From: Phallusia mammillata
Taxonomy: Eukaryota; Chordata; Ascidiacea; Phlebobranchia; Ascidiidae
NCBI GenBank assembly: GCA_003260075.1
Contig: QLIY01000608.1
Span: 31,848 to 95,847 of the forward strand
Reading direction: 5' to 3'
DNA: 64,000 nt
Positions 1-12,350 of the stretch are shown here, one piece after another. Each line of letters starts with the position of its first letter. Position 1 is the stretch's first letter. Below the pieces are notes generated by a model that worked only from the letters and a program-made list of their open reading frames with translations, did not search any database and had not been told where the DNA came from. Position numbers and translations under genes: made by a program.

Positions 1-326
1 GTAAAAAGGATAAACTAATGAAGACTGCTGTAGTCAGGGAACCTAAAGACCGACAGGTAAATGATGTTTAACGCAAGGATGGCTTGAATATTTTTAAAAG
101 TCATAAACGAAATCATATTGAAGTAAGCTGTAGCTTTGTCATACACTTCCACATTTTTTATTAAACCCAATAAAATGATATTCGTACTATTTTGGTCCAA
201 AAAATTCCTTGTGGCGCACTTCTATGGCAGTGTTATCGCGCAGTAAAGTTTTACAAAAAAACGTTTGACAGTAAAACTAAATATTTTTTGTTTATGTTTG
301 TTTGCAAAGTTTTATTTCGTTTGAAG

Positions 327-530
327 GTTGCCGCCTTGATGAGCGCCATTCACACAATCCATAGAGATAGGCGACTTCGCACCATCGAAGAGAAGAAAAA
401 GAAAGTCGCTGAGCATCACAAGAAAATGAGGAAACTTGAGGTTCAAGAAAAATTCCGTCACAAAGAGGCCAAGAAAAAAATCTATAAAGCCCTGTCAAAG
501 GGTGACAAAAACAGCAAAAATAAAAGTTGA
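327..530 (+). CDS. BMS1: Last coding exon of probable ribosome biogenesis protein BMS1
   Basis: An open frame runs to a TGA at 528-530 and gives a very basic, charged C-terminus (V-A-A-L-M-S-A-I-H-T-I-H-R followed by many K/E/R/H). A splice acceptor (TTTGAAG) precedes V at 327. The pattern of a short hydrophobic helix with an I-H pair, then a lysine-rich coiled tail ending in K-S, is what I recall of the C-terminus of BMS1, the GTPase of the U3/small-subunit processome in the nucleolus. Only the tail is inside the window, so the GTPase domain cannot be seen. The exon may start earlier, since the frame is open upstream to 192. It is convergent with the ceramidase gene that follows. The gene assignment is moderate; that it is a real 3'-terminal exon is more secure. 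Confidence 0.5.
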   Translation, partial: VAALMSAIHTIHRDRRLRTIEEKKKKVAEHHKKMRKLEVQEKFRHKEAKKKIYKALSKGDKNSKNKS

Positions 531-1489
531 TGGTAAAACTGATTTATTCAGTTTTAGGAAATCATGAGCTATTTGCGTTGTGCCTGACCTCAGCATTTAG
601 TCGATTCGTAAATTAAACCTGACGAACTTATGATTTTTTTGGCCTAAAGGTCAAATGGAATTGAACTGTTTTTTTTTCTGTTTTAAAGCATGAAGTGAGG
701 GAAATAGGCTACCCTAGGTATAAACTGAACAAATGAATCTAATTTGTTGTGAAACAGACGATTAATACATCAAAACAGAGTTGTAAGTCGGGTCCGGTTC
801 GGACATAGCTTTATTAACGGGCCTGACTTTACACTCTGTGTTAGTATGTTTTCAAAATAAATTAAACTACCTAATTAGCCAGATGCCGAACCTGGCCCAA
901 TGTTAAACAGCCTTAAAACGCCTTGTGGGAAACCAATTGTGTTTGTTGTCTTATGCTTTCCTGGTGCTTGAATGTATAGGCATGTCAATCAAACTTTCGG
1001 GCCTAAACAGGCTTCTCAAAATCGAATAGGCATCAAAATACCAGACGAGTAAAAATTTTCGATGTGAAAAAATGTATATCCGACGTTTTTTACATTTAAA
1101 AAACTACACTAGTACAAGTGAATGTCCGGGTGCAAAGCTCAAATGCCCAATAGCCCTAGAGGTTCACTGCAATTTACATGGCATTCTATTAACTGCATTG
1201 CAAATACACTGCGATGTAGGCTACCCTATACACCAAAATCCAACCACAACATGTGGCCATCTTTGTCGCTATGGGAATTATCTAACAGTTCTTTTGGGTT
1301 TTGGGCTGATGATGGTGCGTTGAAGATTATTCCTGTGAAAAAACATTAAAATAAGTTAAAAACGTGCTTCTTTTCATGAATGTTAAGAGTTTATTCAATT
1401 GGCGTAAAAAACGTGACAATGATTACAAAAATATGTATTGACAAAGGCAGCTGCCCGAATATTTAATTAATCAAGTGAACGAGTTAAAT
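531..1489. other. Convergent intergenic region
   Basis: This stretch lies between the 3' ends of the BMS1-like gene and ceramidase gene 1, and no supported coding exon was seen. It holds a low-copy repeat with the phrase GGGCCTGACTTTACACTC near 820, which recurs near 32590. The open frames at 1072-1349 overlap one another, have no splice context and resemble no family, so they are not called. Confidence 0.6.
1390..1395 (-). terminator. Poly(A) signal of ceramidase gene 1
   Basis: AATAAA reads on the minus strand about 95 nt after the stop codon at 1490-1492, a usual distance for a polyadenylation signal. No other AATAAA lies closer. Confidence 0.5.
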
Positions 1490-4400
1490 TTATGCTCCCG
1501 CGTTTTCAACACTGTAACCACTTCCCGTTGGTGCTTCTACCATAAACTCTTTCGAGTATCCTGAAAAAGGAGTTACTCTTCCTCCCGGAGCCTTGCTATC
1601 GCCATGGTAAACAATACGGTAAATCCCCACGGCATCTTCTGGAATTTGCCATTCAATTGACACGTAACTTTCCACGGAAAGACTTAGTTTTTGTGAATTA
1701 GAGTCAACGCGTGGCTCGTTGCGTAGTAGGCCGGCTTGTTCCATCGTTTTCAGTAACCTAAATCGGAAAAAACAAAAAACACGTTATTTCAAGTAAGTGT
1801 CAAAATGTAAGTTTAATTGCCTCATAAAAAGTGTCGTCTAACAATATGTAACATTCCATTTCCAAAGTGACTTACACGATAGTGTGGTTACAGACATAGT
1901 TCAACTTTTTGGTAAAACAGAGTTTATTAGTACAATTCACGTTCCGTTTTTCAAACAAATAATATTTCCTTGAAGTGCGATGCAGTTTTATGCGTGTGGA
2001 CTCGCTAATCTTTGGATAAATGTTTGTATTTTTGAAGCTTGGTAGTTAAAAAGGACACGGTTCTTTCTTAGTGTGTTTGTATATGCAGTAGTTGCAAATA
2101 CATTATCATAACATATCATACTCAGGGCAAATATCATACAAAACCTACGTAGAGAAGAAGGATCGAATCTTGTTACGCGAGCTCAATAAAACGAATCATT
2201 CGGGCATCGCGAAGCCCAATACTTACAGTTTTTATCAAACCAATTGTGGTGTAAACAAATTCTTACAGATCTTACCCTTCATTTCCGTCACCACTGGTCA
2301 TAGGAAATTCCCCTTTTTCTTCCATTTCCAGCGCCTTGCGAATGTCAAATCTTTTTCCGGTCATATGTGCGATCAAGTCAAACAGAGTGTCCATAAGTGT
2401 GATATCAGTCGGCGCTGTTGTATTTTTCTCCCACCAGGTAAACTTTGTTTCCCAGTCGGCGTCGGTAAAAATTGTTTTCCATAATCCCGTTACTTTTTGC
2501 TGAACCTCCAAATATGTTGAACCAAGCTGAACATGGTGGTTTGGTTATGTTAAGTCATTCTCACGTTTTCAGTCATAAGCCGTTTTTGAAAGTAAATGTG
2601 GCAAAGTGTAGTTTTTGGTATTTGGTATGGCTTGGCTGAAGTTGCTTTGATCATTTTTTCATAAACCCGTTTCCCGTTGCGCATTTTTACTAGAGGTTCC
2701 TGTCAGTGTCGATATACCTACGGTAGCCTATGGCATTGTATTGTATTAATTTTGAAATAACAGTACAGATACACCACACTATCGCCACAGAAGTGCCATC
2801 CTCTTGTATATGAGACGGAATTAAGCCAATTTTAGAGGTTCGAATCCTTGTGGAGATCTATAGTCCGGCATTGGCTTCATTTTAACGCCGAGATTAGTTC
2901 ACGTGTTATTCTTGGGGGGGGGGGAATATTGTTTTCCATAATCCCGTTACTTTTTGCTGAACCTCCAAGTATGTTGACCCAAGCTGAACATGGTGGTTTG
3001 GTTATGTTAAGTCATTCTCAGGTTTTCAGTCATTACACGTTTTTAAAAGTAAATGTGGCACAATGTAGCTTTTGGTATTTGATATGCCTTGGCTGAAGTT
3101 GTTTTAATCGTTTTTTCATAAACCCGTTTTCCGTTGCGCTTTTTTACTGTCACTGTCGATATACCTACGCTAGCCTATGTGGGGGGGGGGTGGCAAGTTG
3201 ATTTGGAACTTAACTTTATTTCAACAAATTGGATTATAACTAATACATATAGGGCTATAGGCATACATAAATGATTACTTTAGAATAGGGTTGCCATACG
3301 TCAGGATTTTCCCTGACATGTCAGGGAATTTGGTGTTTAAATCTGCGTCAGGGAGAAATGTTAAAATGTACTTAAAAGTCAGGAATTTAAGAAAAAAANT
3401 TCCGTTGCGCTTTTTTACTGTCACTGTCGATATACCTACGCTAGCCTATGTATGGTATTGCATTGTATTAATTTTGAAACCGGGCAAAAGAATAGTACAT
3501 AACAGTATATAAACACCACACTATCGCCACAGAAGTGCCATTCTCATATAAATGAGACCGAATTAAGCCAATTTTAGAGGTTCAAATATCCTTGTGGAGA
3601 TCTGTAGCGCGGCATTGGCTTCATTTTAACGCCGAGATTAGTTCACGTGTTATTCTTTGGCAAGTTGATTTGGAACTTAACTTTATTTCAACAAATTGGA
3701 TTATAGCTAATACATATAGGGCTGTAGGCGTACATAAATGATTACTTTAGTCTGTCTTACCTTCATATTATGGNCCACTGGGTTAACGCAACTGAGATAA
3801 ATTTTGTCAGGGATTGTGTATCATAAAATATGGCAACCCTACTTTAGTATGTCTTACCTTCATATTGTGGCGTGGGTTTGCTCCGTAAAAGGTTACCCGG
3901 GCAACGTCACCGGCAACATACGTAGCGTTTGCGTCATCCATTACGTCACCGAAGCCCACCCCAGCCGGAACCTCGTCGACAGCGGGCCTCGGGGCAATGG
4001 GGGATTGACTCTGGGGCGAATATTCCGGGCTTGGGCCTGGGTCCATGGAACCTAAAAGTTTTTGATCAAAATAAAATTTTAGGGGTTGTTGAGAAAATTT
4101 AACTCAGCCTTTCCATGTTTAAACCATTCAAAAAAAATGTCTAAGACAAAACTCACGATACGAGCAGGTATACAATCTGCTCTCGGTATTGTTAAAACCG
4201 TGACTTATCAATCTCCCCAAAAATTCGTTCGTTTTGATATCTAGTATAGATTTTGACATCAGTTAGTTAAACCAATTTGAACTCGTGCTGCATTGTAAAA
4301 AGGGACCAACAATGTTTATTGTCGTCTACTCTGAATATAGTGCAAAATGGCTGCTGCCTTTCGATTAATATTATTAGTACTAAATGGGCAGCGGGATAAG

Positions 4401-4626
4401 CAATCAGTTAGCTGCTTAATTGCCGACCCTTCCCTCCGCTAGGCACTGCTAAGGGTGCAGGAACCCACTACAGTATTTTTCTCAAGAAATTGTCATAAAA
4501 ATTAGATTTAAATATGCAGTGAGTGCCACATCACTAACGGATCTAATTCGATGCTACCCTATCCGACAGTATTGGAAAACGTCTAACCGTTAAGCGGACG
4601 ACACTTTATAAATAAATAATGGCAAT

Positions 4627-4668
<42 letters not shown>

Positions 4669-6190
4669 GGACAAACATTCCAGTAAGCGTAATCACTGCG
4701 GTAGAGCTACTAACACGATATGTTTCAGGATATCCAAAAGTGCTTAATTTTCGACAGGTGGCGCAAAAAGCACTTTTTTGGGGGGGGGGATTCAAATATG
4801 CAGTGAGTGCCACATCACTAACGGATCTAATTCGATGCTGTTTGAACCGACAGTGTTAGAAAACGTCTAACCGTTAAGTGGATGACACTTTATAAATAAA
4901 TAATGGTGATGAAACATACTTGGTGGACAAACATTCCAGTAAGCGTAATCACTGCACTTTTTAAACTGATCCAAACGCAGTTTTTATGGGTGCAATCATG
5001 TAACAAATTGCATAGCAGTTATGTGGACATTTATTGTTTTTAAATCGAAACCATAAAGAGTATATTTACCCACGTCCCCGTTTGCCAAAACACCCATTAG
5101 TTCTTCAAATTTCTGCAAATATGCACGGGTCGTGTGAGGTCCAAAGATCGTAGATGCAGCCTCGTATCGCTGCGCCTCATACTCCTCATTTGTAGTCATG
5201 TAATGTGTGTAAACGTTGGCTAGCCCAGTTATCACCACCTAAAATATCAAACAACTTGGTAGCATACAATTGACAAGGTATTAGGCTCAACCTCACAAAA
5301 GCCAAACGCCACCAAAGTCCACGTTTTTGTTGAGAGACAACAGAGTTTTTGAGTAATGTGCCACTTCTTTTTGTTGAGTTTATTGTCATTGATACTTAGT
5401 TTAAACTGTGTACAATTTGGGTATAGAACGCATGAAAAACTGATTACATGATGTGGACTTTGTTAACGTTGATCACACACGAACTTTGCTACACAGACGT
5501 TTAGTGGTGAACGCACACAGACTAGATTGTCTCCAAAGTACGTCATGAAGGTAATAATTGAGCTTACTGTTTTGTTTACTCTAATGACGTTTACCGGCAA
5601 ACATACAAACCTGTGTTTGAAATATGTATAAGCAGTCTTAAATGCATTGCGAAGTACAAGTTAACAGAGGTTTGTTTTGTTCATATTTACATTGTTAATC
5701 AGTATTCGCGCCGGCACCAATCTGTTTGCTCTTGAAGTTTGTTTGATTCCAAGCACTTCAATAAACTTAGCACAGCGACCATTGTGTCCGCGGTGAGGGG
5801 TTAGTGTCCTTCTATGCATACCTTGGTATTACCCGGCATTCCTTGCTCAATGGCCTTGTTCAAAATAGCCTTACGAAGCCGTCTTCCAGCCATGGTCGAA
5901 AACTCTCCGGGAACAGCTGCAATGACCAACTGACCAATCTTCAGCATCTGAACATCTACTATTTCTGGGTGCCAGGGCCGTGGTTTATCCATATCTAGAC
6001 AAAACAAAGCAAACACTGTTTTAGAATGTAATTGTGTTTGATTGTTATTTTTGAGCTAGCCATATCTTTACAAAACAAAGCATGCAAATTTTTAAATCAG
6101 TAAAAAAGTAGTAAATATGAAACACAGTTTTATCGGCTTCGTCATTAAATCTGAGATAAAATTTAACTTGGTTTGAATCCAGTCAACCCA

Positions 6191-6241
<51 letters not shown>

Positions 6242-6856
6242 ACAATAAACTAATTTGACATAAAATTGGAAAACACTTACACCCAGTTGGTAAAAGGACC
6301 GGTTTTGGACGGTGACATTGATAATATTCGTCCGTGGGTTGAACCTTGCACACCAATCCTGCAATAACGTTCCGTATATTATCCCAGAATTCTGTGCCAT
6401 TGGTTGTACCTTGTGTAAAAATCGGGGGACCTGCTCCGTCCGTACAACCAGCAGCAAAACTGTAAAGTAAGGTAAAAATAAATGTAATCTTATTAAGTTA
6501 CAAAATAATTACTTCGAGCTCATTTACGTAAAGACAATGTTATTTTGCGCAGAAATTTTGCTCAATTACTGTGGAAAGATGTCATTTCTAAAATAAGTGT
6601 CGAACCCATTTTTAACAGGTAGTTCTCACAAAGTGGACTGTGTGGTGTTAAAACGTGCATGTGGCTTTTGATTAAGAATACCGAAGTATGCACTTTTGTA
6701 ACGTAATACTTTTAAAGGTCAATTTTTTTATTAGAGATTGTTCAAAACGCCAGTTTTGTGACTCCCCTTAAGAGAACCAATGAGGTTTAAGTGAAACAAT
6801 TCGCGAAAAAATCCGGCACAATCATGATTTATGTTTGTATAATATGTTGTAAAATG

Positions 6857-6908
<52 letters not shown>

Positions 6909-9900
6909 AACGCTATTTCTGTGAGCCACATTGGATTACAAAATGGCATTTTAAGTGTACCTGTATCCCAACCCAGCCTTGCAAGTCGAAACAGTACTGC
7001 CGTCATCCAGTTTGACTGAAGCTTTTGACATGTCAACGTATTGGTGGATAAATCCAACAGACCCTGTAACTTCTTCGGAAGCACTGAAAGGTAAAAACGT
7101 TTGAAGAAGGTCGTTTTTTAAATTTAGATTTATGTTTTTTCTGCATAAATGATGGCATTTGCGAAAAGGGTGACGTTTTAGAGGCTTATGGTCTCAGGAT
7201 AAACTCGAATGCAGAAAGATTAAAAAGTTCAAGAAAAGTTAACCTAAATTTTATCTAACCTTCTGATTAAAGTTAACAGGCGTACCGTGTATCGATCCAA
7301 GATGGATACAGACACATTAACAGTTGAACAACAACCCGGTGACAAACCAACTAATAGTCCAAATGTTTTTGAAATACCTGTCAAAAACGTTTGTAGCGGT
7401 AGCGAGCTGTCTTCTAGCAATAATATCAGTCGAATCAAACATGTCTACACCTGGTCCGAAACCAACACATTTCGTTGGATCTGGTCGTGCAATTCCACAT
7501 GTGGACGTTAATGCATCACACTGGCGTCCTGATAGATAGTAACATTACACCAAGAATGTTTTTTTTTCAGTTTTTTTTTTCAACGCCTGTTTAACTTAAA
7601 CACACAAACCTTGTGAGATTTTAACCCGGCTAATACTGCCACGAGTTTTTAATAGAATCGTATAGGAAAAATGTGGTGAGGAATGGTGTGCTACGTTTTA
7701 CCTTTATTTTCAATGTATAGAAAATGTTCATATTTGTCACAACGCTTTTATTATTAAAACAAATAAATACGATTTGGTCCACTTTTTACTTACTTACCTG
7801 TGTCAATGCAAATCGGACCATTAGTTCGGGGACTCACGTCCCCGAGGTTGGCTTGAGCAAAAACTCCCACAAAACTTTCCTGCAAATAAACAAAAAAAGA
7901 ATAAAGAAGCTGTATTGACAATAATTAGTGCAAAGTTTGTTAAAAAGTGAACATGGTTATGTTGAAAGCCCAAACCTAACATATCTCCGTTATCACAATC
8001 ACTTCAGACAGAATGCTTTCCTTTTTTATTTTCAGCCAACTTCATGTTGTACAAACCTTTCCTCCTAATGTTTCTCCTGCTTTACGCATCTGCTTCTCAA
8101 AAAGGGTCGATGCTCTTCCCTTGTTATCGGAATTAATTAACAGATTACTGAAGTTCATGCTAGTAAGATGAACAGGGTACCAGGATACCATGCCAAAAGG
8201 ATCGCCTATTCAATAGATTAGAAAAAAATCAGTCTTGTCAGACAGCGTTAGCAGAACGGTTGTTGAAAGTAACCTATCTTGCTGGTCAAGTCACGCTTAA
8301 AAAAGATTTTCATATTTTTTGGACAAGTACTGTGCTTCTCAAGACTCGGTGTGTACGCATTTTGTCCTTTTTTACCAATTTAATGTGAATTTAAACTTTT
8401 TTAGGCAAACGTAACAGTCTTGTGACGTCACAGTCAATGAGACAAACAGTGTTCTATTATGGACATCATTTGCTTCTGACTGTGTATGTTGCAGTTAGTT
8501 TGTAAAGTTACCCGTGTTACGTGCATGTTTGTTTCTGACAGGTATGTGATGTGCACGGAAGCGCCCATCAGGCAAACAATCAAAACAAACTACGGTACGA
8601 TTTTTTGGCAGCTAGGTTTCTTGAAGGATTTGAGCGACCTTTTTCACATTGTGCTGGTAGTGGTAAGTTTGGTACAAATTTCGGATGTATGATTTTTATT
8701 TCTAAACATGGGGAATATTCGCTGGTTGTGTGGGATTTGTTCGGACGTTTATTTACGAATTGGTTGCACAAACCCCTGGGCACAACCAGTAAGCATGTTT
8801 TTTTTCTGTTTAACAAGTGTTTGAGTGCAACTTTGTGAAAATGGTTTCGTTTTTTTTTTTCAGGCAGAAATACCGGGATGTCAAATATATTTTATTGGTT
8901 TTTTGTTGACAATAAAAATGGAAATAAATTTACCAAACTTACGAACCGTTAAGGGGGGGGGGTAAACTTTACTAACTCCCTTGGTCAAGTACCAGGCATA
9001 TCAAGATAACGGTGTTAAACTGAGAATAGTAATGTTGTTTCCAATCAATGGACGTCTTTTTCCCCAACCAATGTGAATTTTAATTTTGTCAGGCAAACGT
9101 CTTGTGACGTCACAGTCAATGAGACAAATGGTGTTCTACTGGCTGACATATTTTGCCTGCTAACTGTAAATGTTGCAATTAGTTTGTATGTTACCAGCGT
9201 TACGTGCGTGTTTGTTGCTGACAGGTATATGATATGCGCCGAATCGCAAAGAGGCGGAGAATCAGACAAAGAATCAAAGCAAACTACGGTACGTTTTTTG
9301 GCAGCGAGGTTTCTTGACAGATTTGAGCTGCCTTTTTTCACAATGTACTGGTAAGTTTGGTTTAAACTTCTGATGTATAGTTTTTATTTCTAAACCTGGG
9401 GAATATTCGCTTGTTGTGTGGGTCCAACAGTTGGTATGTTTTTCTGTGTAATATGTGTTTGAGTGCAACGTTGTTAAAATGGTTTCGTTTTTTTCCGTAC
9501 AGAAATACCCGGAAGTCAATAATCTTTTATTGGTTTTTGGTTGACAATAAAAATGGAAATAAATTTACCAAACTTACGAACCGTTAAGGTCTTCCATTCG
9601 AAGAACCGTCATTTCTTGCTCTGTATCGTGAGTATATCTGGTTCAAATCACCAAACATCAAAATTACAAACACAATGAAAATATATTAAAACACTTTATA
9701 CTGACTCGTTTCTCTCGCTCTCAGGGTTTAGAAGATATGATGTGGGACTTCGATTAATATTTCCTTCATTTACGTTCCCCACTCCAACTTTTATTGTTCC
9801 AGGTTGGAGATTGGCATTTGCTGCAAAACACGTTGTCTAGAAGTTTAACGGAATTGTTTTCATCAATGACGTCCAGAAGTTTTTGGTCTGTCTGAACTCC

Positions 9901-12350
9901 TCAATGCGCAACTAATTTCGGTCTTTTTACGTTAAGAAGGTATACCTTTTCTTATCTACAAAACGCGTTTCATGAGTAAAGACCAGTTTCCAACCAAATT
10001 TATGTTTCCGCTAACGTTTAGGTACACAACATTTTTGCACACTACCCATACAGATGATAACATATTGGTTTGATTAACGGGGGGGGGGGAAGGTACCTTT
10101 TCTTATCTACAAAACTCGTTTCATGGGTAAAGACCAGTTTCCAACCAAATTTATGTTTCAACAAACGTTTAGGTGCACAACTTTTTTGCACACTACCCAT
10201 ACAGATGATAACATATTGGTTTGATTAACGTTTCCAAGATCAAAAAAGTGAGTTTTCCACAACAGAAAGATCGTAAGTACCATTAATTTATTAGAAAGAA
10301 AGAAAAAAAAAACAATTTACATGGCCCTACTGAAATTTGGATTAACCGTTAAGTAGGAGGTTCAAATTATCAAGAAAGAATGGTCAAATTTTGTCCCGTT
10401 TTCACGCTCAAAGTACCTTGTTCTATGCTTTCCACTATTCCATTTACAAACGCTTCGGTGGATTGCTCGATGTGTCCAAGTGATGTCACCTCGAAGAGCA
10501 GGTACTGGAAGAATCCTGCTGGACCAGAGTGAGTGTGTGAGCCAGACAATACAACATTCTGTTCAGTAAACCTGAAACAAAATTACAATTAATTGCTGTC
10601 ACATATTTATTGCAACTGTTTTTATAGGTCTATTTTGAATGGGGAAACATGTTGCTAGGTGTGATAGTCATATCCGAAGTCAAGTCCTGTGTTTAAAGGT
10701 TAAACGGTTGTACTAAAAAGCTGTAGAGTTGTTTTATCAATCTTTACTCTAAATGTGACATTTCAATTTCCACTATCGAAATGATATGTTAAAAATAAAT
10801 GTAAAACATCATCAATTTAACGTTTACCAAAGTCCTAAATCATGTACAAATATTAAAAAACACACATTTCGACCAATTAGCCTAATTGTCCGCTAATACA
10901 TTGGTCAAAGACGATTTCTAACCAGGCAGTTAGATTGGTACACTTACATGTTTCCGTGTTTCTCCTTTAGTCTTTTTATCACCTCAAGCTTAACTAGCTG
11001 TGACGTCATACCGGCGTCAAAGGCAACGAAAGCCACCCTTGATTGAAGCTTGTTGTCGGCGATGACGTAGGCACGGCTGTAGAGACGTGTGTGAAGACCG
11101 TTGGCTACTTGTTCCGGATGCGCATATCCCATCTGAGAAAAAAAGTAAATGTGCTTTTGTACCAGTTGAAGAACAAGGTGAAAATGGCTCACAACGCAAT
11201 TCTTTGAAAACTTTTATCAAAAGGGTTCGCCTGTCAAGGTAGACATTTGAGTATTAACGTCACAATGTTTGAACACAGATGTAGCTAAATTATCTTTGTG
11301 GCTTTTAATGTGTTTAGATTGACAGACTTTCAATCAATAAAGTTTTTTGAAATTGTAGCATTGGATTTGCAAGTTCACAAAAATTGTATGTAGGTTTAAT
11401 TGTTTCTCTTCCATAGTAAATTGAATATTAGGTTTGTCGGTTACTGTTGTATTAAAAACATATCCCCCCATTGATATGCATAACACCTACGTTTTAAGCA
11501 TATATTGTCGCAAACGAACCAGTTATAAATTTGACTCGCGCGTTGTTTGATAAAAATGAGCGAATTCTTTCCCTGATCTTACCATGTTGACTTGAACTAT
11601 CGGACCTGTGATGTCAGTGCGGGCTGTACCGATGTAATAAACGTTGTCTGGGTAATCAGGCAGATCAGGAGTTGCTAAAAGTACACAAGAACAGTAAATT
11701 CACTTTAAAAAAACAGTTGTTGCGTAATCTGTCAAAAAATACTGCTGATTTGGTAAAAACCTAAACAAAGTTTTACTTGATGCCTTCGTGCTGGTAGTTG
11801 CTGCAGTAGATGTGGGGCTTGTGATTTGTGCAGTGGAGGTACTGGGAGGTGACATGCCTTCAACTCCCACAAAGTAACCCACCAGAACGGCTGTAACTAT
11901 AGCAACGACTAAAGCGACGGCTCCTATAATGATGAGAAAGGTTTTACTTCCGTGCGTTCCATACACCTCCTTTTCAGATTCCATCTCGCTTTCACCACTC
12001 CCGCAAGAGCTTACCTGGCCGAAAATGGTAATATTAAATGAACCATTGTTATACTAGGAAGTTAGTCACAAGCAGGGATGTAATCGATTATTGACTTTTC
12101 TTAACAAAGCACGTTACACTTTTGTGACTTTTTGAAATAAAAAATGATTTTGACTAATTAAGATTTTACACATACTCTCACGTCAACATTACATTTTTAT
12201 TCCTTCGACAGCAGACATTTTTGTTACATTTTGCCACTACCTTGTTAAACGCAACTTTATTGACAAACAAAGCATTATGATTTTGGATCGTAAATGTATG
12301 ACTTTTGCTTTGTAAATTGTACTTACATCCATTTCAACCTTTTCACTCAT
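1490..12350 (-). CDS. ASAH2: Neutral ceramidase, type II membrane form (tandem copy 1)
   Basis: Hydrolyses ceramide to sphingosine and fatty acid at the cell surface (known for the family). Seventeen coding exons join in frame to 867 aa: 12350-12327, 12014-11777, 11674-11583, 11132-10948, 10571-10417, 9820-9706, 9637-9582, 8205-8057, 7879-7798, 7528-7378, 7083-6961, 6459-6281, 5994-5822, 5238-5070, 4051-3858, 2526-2276, 1757-1490. The product has a cytoplasmic tail, a membrane anchor at about residues 33-58, a Ser/Thr-rich stalk (63-86, a likely O-glycosylated mucin box) and then the catalytic domain. The zinc motif H-T-H-S-G-P-A-G lies at 192-199. The nucleophile is the serine of G-D-V-S-P (S354). 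P-G-E-F and N-V-Y-T-H-Y zinc-ligand motifs and the C-terminal Ig-like domain follow. One donor, after exon 7 (GTTCGT), is atypical but required by frame. Several introns carry poly-G runs and false duplications. The start is the first ATG of the exon that opens the frame. Confidence 0.93.
2480..3663. repeat. False or recent tandem duplication at G-runs (part of ceramidase exon 16 and its intron)
   Basis: The stretch from about 2480 to 2913 restarts after an 11-G run at 2914-2924, and parts of it appear again from 3400 to 3660 after an N at 3399. A 10-G run at 3181-3190 joins to sequence that recurs at 3659. The copy at about 2929-2976 contains a fragment of exon 16 that cannot be used. The repeats are nearly identical and begin or end exactly at G-runs or Ns, which points to an assembly join. 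Confidence 0.7.
4500..4968. repeat. Duplicated intron segment around a 39-nt poly-G
   Basis: The segment beginning at about 4515 (GTGAGTGCCACATCACTAAC) is repeated from about 4800, with the same continuation (TGGACAAACATTCCAGTAAG) found after the G-run at 4629-4667 and again near 4922. A second G-run of 10 lies at 4780-4789, at the start of the second copy. It lies in the ceramidase 1 intron between exons 14 and 15. Confidence 0.65.
6191..6240. repeat. Poly-G tract, 50 nt
   Basis: An uninterrupted run of 50 G in the ceramidase 1 intron between exons 12 and 13, 41 nt from the donor. It is either a real homopolymer or a read-tail artefact. Confidence 0.9.
6859..6907. repeat. Poly-G tract, 49 nt
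   Basis: An uninterrupted run of 49 G in the ceramidase 1 intron between exons 11 and 12, about 50 nt downstream of the exon 11 donor. It makes apparent poly-Pro and poly-Gly frames that are not genes. Confidence 0.9.
8400..9590. repeat. Diverged tandem copy of ceramidase intron 7, ended by a 10-G run
   Basis: Sequence at about 8400-8952 matches about 9070-9586: the same order of phrases including CTTGTGACGTCACAGTCAATG and ACTTACGAACCGTTAAG. The first copy stops inside exon 7 sequence, at AACCGTTAAG, and runs straight into ten G at 8953-8962. The second copy continues into the whole exon. The divergence is higher than for sequencing error, so it could be a second haplotype or an old duplication. 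Confidence 0.65.
9935..10228. repeat. Tandem duplication joined by an 11-G run
   Basis: About 140 nt ending in GGTTTGATTAAC occurs before (9938-10078) and after (10090-10229) a run of 11 G at 10079-10089, with a few base differences. It is intronic, within ceramidase gene 1. Confidence 0.75.

Noticed and set aside
2838-2856. GGTTCGAATCC, a tRNA B-box match
   Set aside because: No A-box at the right distance and no acceptor or anticodon stem can be folded around it; its copy near 3580 has the box broken. Treated as chance within a duplicated intron segment.
4629-4667. G-quadruplex regulatory elements
   Set aside because: Pure G-runs could form quadruplexes, but their link with duplication edges and a uniform 10-nt class makes artefact a better explanation than function.
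6092-7084. Open frames with long poly-Pro or poly-Gly tracts
   Set aside because: They are translations of the poly-G runs at 6191 and 6859, joined to intron and exon fragments. The same holds for the frames over the runs at 4629, 16643, 31005 and 52732.
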